This document shows positions 32,813-36,730 of a DNA stretch of 36,730 bases, piece by piece (positions within the stretch are counted from its first letter, which is position 1; every line of letters begins with the position of its first letter). The DNA comes from Muribaculaceae bacterium (GTDB lineage Bacteria; Bacteroidota; Bacteroidia; Bacteroidales; Muribaculaceae), in contig JAFLTK010000344.1 in assembly GCA_022511505.1 (NCBI GenBank), positions 1-36,730 on the forward strand, written 5' to 3'. Under the pieces are notes generated by a model. That model saw nothing but the letters and a program-made list of their open reading frames with translations. It made no database searches and was not told the origin of the DNA. Made by a program: the position numbers and the translations under genes.

Positions 32813-35061
32813 ACGCGTTCAGCAATTTTTACGCCATTGATTTTCTTTACTTTATCACAGAGGTCGGCAACGACGCGGCGATTGTCGACCATGACGCTGA
32901 GATCACAGGAGAAAACCTCGTCGTGGGCGCTGATGTTGAGGTTACGGATGTCGAAATTGAGGCTATGGGAAATCAGCGCAGTCAGTTCCTGGAGGATACC
33001 GTGGCGGTCGATTCCCTCGATGTGGATGCCGGCGAGGAACTTGACATTGTCGGTAGCCCACTCGGTGGCGACTATGCGCGGGCCGTAGGATGCCTTGAGC
33101 ACCTGGGCGCGCGGGCATGTCAGCGCGTGGACCTCGACGTGGTTGTCGGGGCGCACATAGCCCATGACGTCGTCGCCCGGAATGGGGCTACAGCAGTCCA
33201 TCAGTTCAAAGTTGGGCTTATCGTCGACATAGCGCAGGACATAACGCTCTTTCATGTTGACGGGCGGAAGCACTTCGGTTGCCTCGGCCTGTTCAGGCGT
33301 CTCAACCGGCTTTGAGCGGCGGCGCTTGCCGGGCATGCGGAACAGTTTGGTGAAAAACGAACTGCGGGCCTTGTCGCTGCCGTGGGATATATATTGGTCA
33401 ATGTTTATCTCCTCGTTTCCAAGACGATAGAAAAGATCGTCGCGGTTGCCTACGTGGAAGGTGCCGAGGATTTTGGTCATGACATCGTTGTTGAGCTCGA
33501 TGGAGTTTTCGGCAACAAAGGCCTCAAAAATTTCACGGCCTTTCTCGATGAGGGGCTGGCGCTCGCGTCGCAAGGCTTGTCGCAATCGCGTTTTGCCCTT
33601 GGCGGTGGCAAGGTTGTTAATCCACTCGGCCTTAGGTGTTTGGCTCTTGGAAGTCAAGACCTCGACCTGGTCGCCGCTCTTGAGGCGGTGGCTGAGGGGG
33701 ACGAGTTTGTGGTTGACTTTGCCGGCGATACAGTGAGTACCGAGTTCAGAGTGCAGGGCAAACGCCAGGTCGAGCACACTGGCGCCGTTGGGTAGCGTCA
33801 GCAGTTCGCCTTTGGGTGTAAATACCACAATCTCAGAGGCAAATAGGTTGAGTTTCAGTGTGTCGAGGAAGTCGATGGCGTTTGGGTTCGGGTCGTCGAG
33901 GATGTCCTTGATAGTCTTGAGCCACACGTTGAGTTCGCTCTCCTCGTCGCCCTCGCCAATCTTGTATTTCCAATGGGCGGCAAATCCTTTTTCGGCAATT
34001 TCGTCCATGCGGCGAGAGCGGATTTGAACCTCAATCCAGTTGCCGTCGGGGCCCATAACAGTCAGGTGCAGAGCCTGATAGCCGTTGGCTTTCGGTATGT
34101 TAATCCAGTCGCGGGTGCGGTCGGGATGCAGTCGGTAGAGGTCGGTGATGGCCGAGTAGATGTTCCAGCAGATAACCTTCTCGTCGGCGGCGTTGTCACA
34201 GTCAAAGATGATGCGCATCGCATAGAGGTCATATACCTCCTCAAACGGCACCTGCTTGGCCTGCATTTTGCGCCAGATAGAGTAAACCGACTTCAATCGC
34301 GCCTTGGCGTCAAATTTGAGGCCCATCGCGTGGAGTCGCTCCTTGATGGGTAGCGAGAAATCGTTGTAGACGGTGGTGCGTCGTGCCTCTGACTGCTTGA
34401 TTAGGCGGTCAATGCGCTCATATTCGGCCGGATGCTCGTATTTGAAACTGAGGTCCTCGAGTTCGGTCTTGATAAGGAAAAGCCCGAGGCGATGGGCCAA
34501 CGGCGCATAGATGTAGAGCGTCTCGCCGGCGATTTTATACTGTTTGTTAGGCGCCATCGAGCCGAGAGTGCGCATGTTGTGAAGGCGGTCGGCCATCTTG
34601 ATGAGGACCACGCGGATATCCTCGCTCATTGTCAGCAAGAGTTTGCGGAAGTTCTCGGCCTGTGCCGACGCTTGGTCGCCAAAAATACCTCCCGAAATCT
34701 TTGTCAACCCCTCGACAAGTTGAGCGATTTTCTTGCCAAACTGTTGCTCGATGTCCTCGACGGTGTAGTCGGTATCTTCGACGACGTCGTGGAGCAGCGC
34801 GGCGCAAATCGACGTCGAGCCAAGCCCTATCTCCTGGCTCGCAATCTTGGCCACGGCGATAGGGTGGAGTATGTAAGGTTCGCCCGAGCGGCGGCGGATG
34901 CCCTTGTGGGCCTCTTTGGCAAAGCGGAACGCGCGCTCGATTATTTCCACCTTCTTGCGGTGGTTGCTTGCCAGATAGCCGTTGAGGACATCGCGAAACT
35001 CGGCTTCGACGAGGCGGTCCTCCTCTTGGGGGGTGAGAGAATATTCTTTGGGGGTACTCAT
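32809..35061 (-). CDS. RelA/SpoT family bifunctional (p)ppGpp synthetase/hydrolase
   Basis: A 750-residue Rel/Spo protein. The hydrolase HD domain has LLHDVVEDTDYT near residue 90. The synthetase domain has RLKSVYSIWRKM, YDLYAMRIIFD, PKANGYQALHLTV near 323 and EKGFAAHWKYK. A TGS domain follows (VFTPKGELLTLPNGASVLD), with an ACT domain in the last 75 residues. Both active sites look intact, so it should make and degrade the alarmone. The ATG at 35059-35061 is chosen because a TACCTTTG box at 35078-35085 would overlap a longer frame. pgpH follows with a 4-base overlap. Confidence 0.93.
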   Translation of the reverse strand: MSTPKEYSLTPQEEDRLVEAEFRDVLNGYLASNHRKKVEIIERAFRFAKEAHKGIRRRSGEPYILHPIAVAKIASQEIGLGSTSICAALLHDVVEDTDYTVEDIEQQFGKKIAQLVEGLTKISGGIFGDQASAQAENFRKLLLTMSEDIRVVLIKMADRLHNMRTLGSMAPNKQYKIAGETLYIYAPLAHRLGLFLIKTELEDLSFKYEHPAEYERIDRLIKQSEARRTTVYNDFSLPIKERLHAMGLKFDAKARLKSVYSIWRKMQAKQVPFEEVYDLYAMRIIFDCDNAADEKVICWNIYSAITDLYRLHPDRTRDWINIPKANGYQALHLTVMGPDGNWIEVQIRSRRMDEIAEKGFAAHWKYKIGEGDEESELNVWLKTIKDILDDPNPNAIDFLDTLKLNLFASEIVVFTPKGELLTLPNGASVLDLAFALHSELGTHCIAGKVNHKLVPLSHRLKSGDQVEVLTSKSQTPKAEWINNLATAKGKTRLRQALRRERQPLIEKGREIFEAFVAENSIELNNDVMTKILGTFHVGNRDDLFYRLGNEEINIDQYISHGSDKARSSFFTKLFRMPGKRRRSKPVETPEQAEATEVLPPVNMKERYVLRYVDDKPNFELMDCCSPIPGDDVMGYVRPDNHVEVHALTCPRAQVLKASYGPRIVATEWATDNVKFLAGIHIEGIDRHGILQELTALISHSLNFDIRNLNISAHDEVFSCDLSVMVDNRRVVADLCDKVKKINGVKIAERV

Positions 35062-35077
35062 TGCTATATTTAATTCA

Positions 35078-35085
35078 CAAAGGTA
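35078..35085 (-). promoter_or_regulatory. -7 box of the rel/spoT-pgpH operon
   Basis: TACCTTTG on the minus strand places the transcript start near 35071, 10 bases before the ATG at 35061. A clear -33 TTG is missing. Confidence 0.55.
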
Positions 35086-35150
35086 CAAAATATTTTTAAA
35101 TCCCGCGCGTGAAATTCAGTGCAGTTGCCGGCGCCCGCTCTAAAATCGAG

Positions 35151-35654
35151 TTACTTTAGGGTGGCGAGGAGGGCGAGGGGTGTTTTGTGGAGGAAGGGGT
35201 GGCGCCAGGTAGGGTCGATTTGTGCCATGGGGCGGAGGACGAAGTCGCGCAAGTGCATGCGGGGGTGGGGGAGGGTGAGGGTTGGTGTGTCTATTACGCG
35301 GCCGCCAAGGTCGATGATGTCGATGTCGATAGTGCGGTCGATGTATTGGCCGTCGGCGTCGCGATGGGGCGCGGGGTCGATGGCTTTTTCGACTGACTGG
35401 AGAAGATGAAGTAAATCGTGGGGCGAAAGGGGGCACGGGAAGGCGATGCCGATGTTAAGATATTGATTTGGCGAGTCATAGCCCCACGGAACGGAGGTGT
35501 AGACGTCGGAACGCACAACCCGGCCTCCGGGTGCAACGGCCGCCCCTGATGCTATAAGGGCGACCGCCCGGTCGATGTTACCGGAGCGGTCGCCTTTATT
35601 GGAACCGATGTTGACGTGGGCAACGGGCCACGACTTGACCATCGTATCAGTCAA
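35151..35654 (-). CDS. folK: 2-amino-4-hydroxy-6-hydroxymethyldihydropteridine pyrophosphokinase
   Basis: A 167-residue HPPK. VNIGSNKGDRSGNIDRAV is the N-terminal strand and helix, and DRTIDIDII is the HPPK signature with the two Mg-binding Asp residues. PHPRMHLRDFVLRPM is the typical C-terminal segment. It transfers pyrophosphate from ATP to the pterin in folate synthesis in the cytoplasm. The ATG at 35652-35654 is used; a second Met four codons later is possible. It follows infB by 27 bases across a palindrome, so co-transcription is likely. Confidence 0.92.
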   Translation of the reverse strand: MTDTMVKSWPVAHVNIGSNKGDRSGNIDRAVALIASGAAVAPGGRVVRSDVYTSVPWGYDSPNQYLNIGIAFPCPLSPHDLLHLLQSVEKAIDPAPHRDADGQYIDRTIDIDIIDLGGRVIDTPTLTLPHPRMHLRDFVLRPMAQIDPTWRHPFLHKTPLALLATLK

Positions 35655-35663
35655 TGTTTACAG

Positions 35664-35683
35664 AATTTGAGCGCGCTCAAATT
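35664..35683. repeat. Perfect 20-bp palindrome at the infB stop codon
   Basis: The bases from 35664 to 35683 read AATTTGAGCG then CGCTCAAATT, and the last two lie inside the infB stop codon. The CTCAAATTA edge matches the start of the repeat at 5787. There is no T-run, so it may act as a partial terminator or processing hairpin between infB and folK. Confidence 0.7.
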
Positions 35684-36730
35684 AGAGGGATTTCTTGACC
35701 TCGACTTCTTCAAATGCCTCGATGAGGTCGTGCTCGTGGAGGTCGTTGTAGCCGGCGATGCTCATACCGCAATCATAACCTGAGGTGACTTCCTTGACGT
35801 CGTCCTTGAGGCGCTTGAGTGAACCGAGTTCACCGGTGTAGCGAACGATACCGTCGCGAATGAGGCGCACCTTGCAGCCGCGCTTGATTTTGCCTTCACG
35901 CACGATACAACCGGCGATGGTGCCGACCTTGGAGATATGGAACGTCTGGAGTATCTCGGCCGTACCGATAACTTCCTCCTTGATTTCGGGAGCAAGCATG
36001 CCCTCCATAGCGTCCTTAACCTCCTCGATTGCCTGGTAGATAACCGAGTAGAGGCGGATTTCGACGCCGTCGCGCTCGGCGGCACGTCGTGCGGCAAGCG
36101 AAGGACGCACCTGGAAACCGATGATGATGGCGTCGGAGGCGGCGGCGAGAGTGACGTCGCTTTCAGAAATTTCACCGACGGCCTTGTGGATGACGTTAAC
36201 CTGGATTTCCTCGGTCGAGAGTTTGATGAGCGAGTCGCTGAGAGCCTCGATAGAGCCGTCGACGTCGCCCTTGACAATGATGTTGAGTTCCTGGAAGTTG
36301 CCGATTGCGCGGCGGCGACCGATATCCTCGAGGGTGAGGATTTTCTTGGTGCGGAGGCCGAGTTCGCGCTGGAGTTGCTCGCGCTTGTTGGCAATCTCGC
36401 GTGCTTCCTGTTCCGAGTCCATGACGTTGAACGTGTCGCCGGCGGTGGGCGCGCCGTTCAGGCCGAGGATGAGGGCGGGCTCGGCGGGACCGGCCGAGGT
36501 GATGCGCTGGTTGCGCTCGTTGAACATGGCGCGAATTTTACCGTGGTGGGTACCGGCAAGAATGATGTCGCCGACGCGCAGGGTGCCGTTCTGGACAAGC
36601 ACGGTGGCAACATAGCCGCGACCCTTGTCGAGCGACGACTCGATGATTGAGCCGGTTGCCTTACGGTTGGGGTTGGCTTTCAGTTCAAGCATTTCGGCCT
36701 CGAGGAGCACTTTCTCCATGAGTTCGTCAA
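35682..36730 (-). CDS. infB: Translation initiation factor IF-2 (C-terminal part, 5' end outside window)
   Basis: The last roughly 349 codons of IF-2 are present and open to the window edge. The part starts in the end of the G domain (EKVLLEAEMLELKANPNRKATG), followed by domain II (GTLRVGDIILAGTHHGKIRAM), domain III (ELNIIVKGDVDGSIEAL) and the fMet-tRNA-binding domain IV ending EEVEVKKSL. The GTP-binding motifs lie outside. It directs initiator tRNA to the ribosome. The coding frame continues upstream of the internal Met at 36719, so that Met is not the start. folK follows. Confidence 0.97.
   Translation of the reverse strand, partial: DELMEKVLLEAEMLELKANPNRKATGSIIESSLDKGRGYVATVLVQNGTLRVGDIILAGTHHGKIRAMFNERNQRITSAGPAEPALILGLNGAPTAGDTFNVMDSEQEAREIANKREQLQRELGLRTKKILTLEDIGRRRAIGNFQELNIIVKGDVDGSIEALSDSLIKLSTEEIQVNVIHKAVGEISESDVTLAAASDAIIIGFQVRPSLAARRAAERDGVEIRLYSVIYQAIEEVKDAMEGMLAPEIKEEVIGTAEILQTFHISKVGTIAGCIVREGKIKRGCKVRLIRDGIVRYTGELGSLKRLKDDVKEVTSGYDCGMSIAGYNDLHEHDLIEAFEEVEVKKSL

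Noticed and set aside
35062..35088. Longer start for rel/spoT
   Set aside because: It overlaps the TACCTTTG promoter box; the ATG at 35061 fits a short leader.

Overview
The window looks like a chromosomal segment of a Bacteroidales gut bacterium, most likely Muribaculaceae-like. The basis is the promoters (TTG or TTTG, 20 bases, then TAnnTTTG), starts without Shine-Dalgarno sequences, a DUF4919 protein, a secreted LRR protein with a type IX-like C-terminal tail, and Bacteroidetes-type polysaccharide genes. By eye the base composition is near 50% GC, with AT-richer patches in the polysaccharide genes and in part of the LRR gene. No rRNA, tRNA, CRISPR array, transposase or integrase was found.

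Layout. (1) 1-4074, minus strand: a defence-like pair, a PLD-SNF2 helicase followed by a DUF1016 (YhcG-type) nuclease cut by the window edge, behind a near-perfect promoter. (2) About 4211-4354: an intergenic candidate small RNA with its own promoter and a terminator. (3) 4458-12466, minus strand: the most unusual region, a six-gene operon encoding an exported VWA-like lipoprotein, a small integral membrane protein, a tubulin/FtsZ-like protein, a very large actin/Hsp70-like ATPase and two membrane-anchored coiled-coil proteins. It looks like an uncharacterised membrane-associated cytoskeletal system. (4) 12540-16183: a BadF-type N-acetylglucosamine kinase gene diverging from a patatin and GH13 amylase pair, with overlapping back-to-back promoters. 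(5) 16429-18240: a secreted LRR protein of mosaic composition. (6) 18550-24396: a reduced exopolysaccharide locus (Wza-like exporter, Wzc-like tyrosine kinase, Wzy-like polymerase, SGNH hydrolase) that ends in two gene remnants and contains no glycosyltransferase. (7) 24549-26786: cysK and an M18 aminopeptidase, tail to tail with overlapping ends. (8) 26815-29190: an MBOAT O-acyltransferase and its SGNH-like partner, probably for polysaccharide O-acylation. (9) 29369-36730, minus strand: housekeeping genes infB (partial), folK, rel/spoT, pgpH, a small membrane protein and a DUF4919 protein. The rel/spoT-pgpH overlap suggests coupled (p)ppGpp and c-di-AMP metabolism.

A short AT-rich intergenic repeat built on CTCAAnTT...AGTTTAAAGTT occurs between genes of region 3, twice before cysK, and in palindromic form at the end of infB. 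The cytoskeletal-like operon is the best candidate for an undescribed system. Its parts belong to recognisable superfamilies, but this combination and its function are unknown to me.
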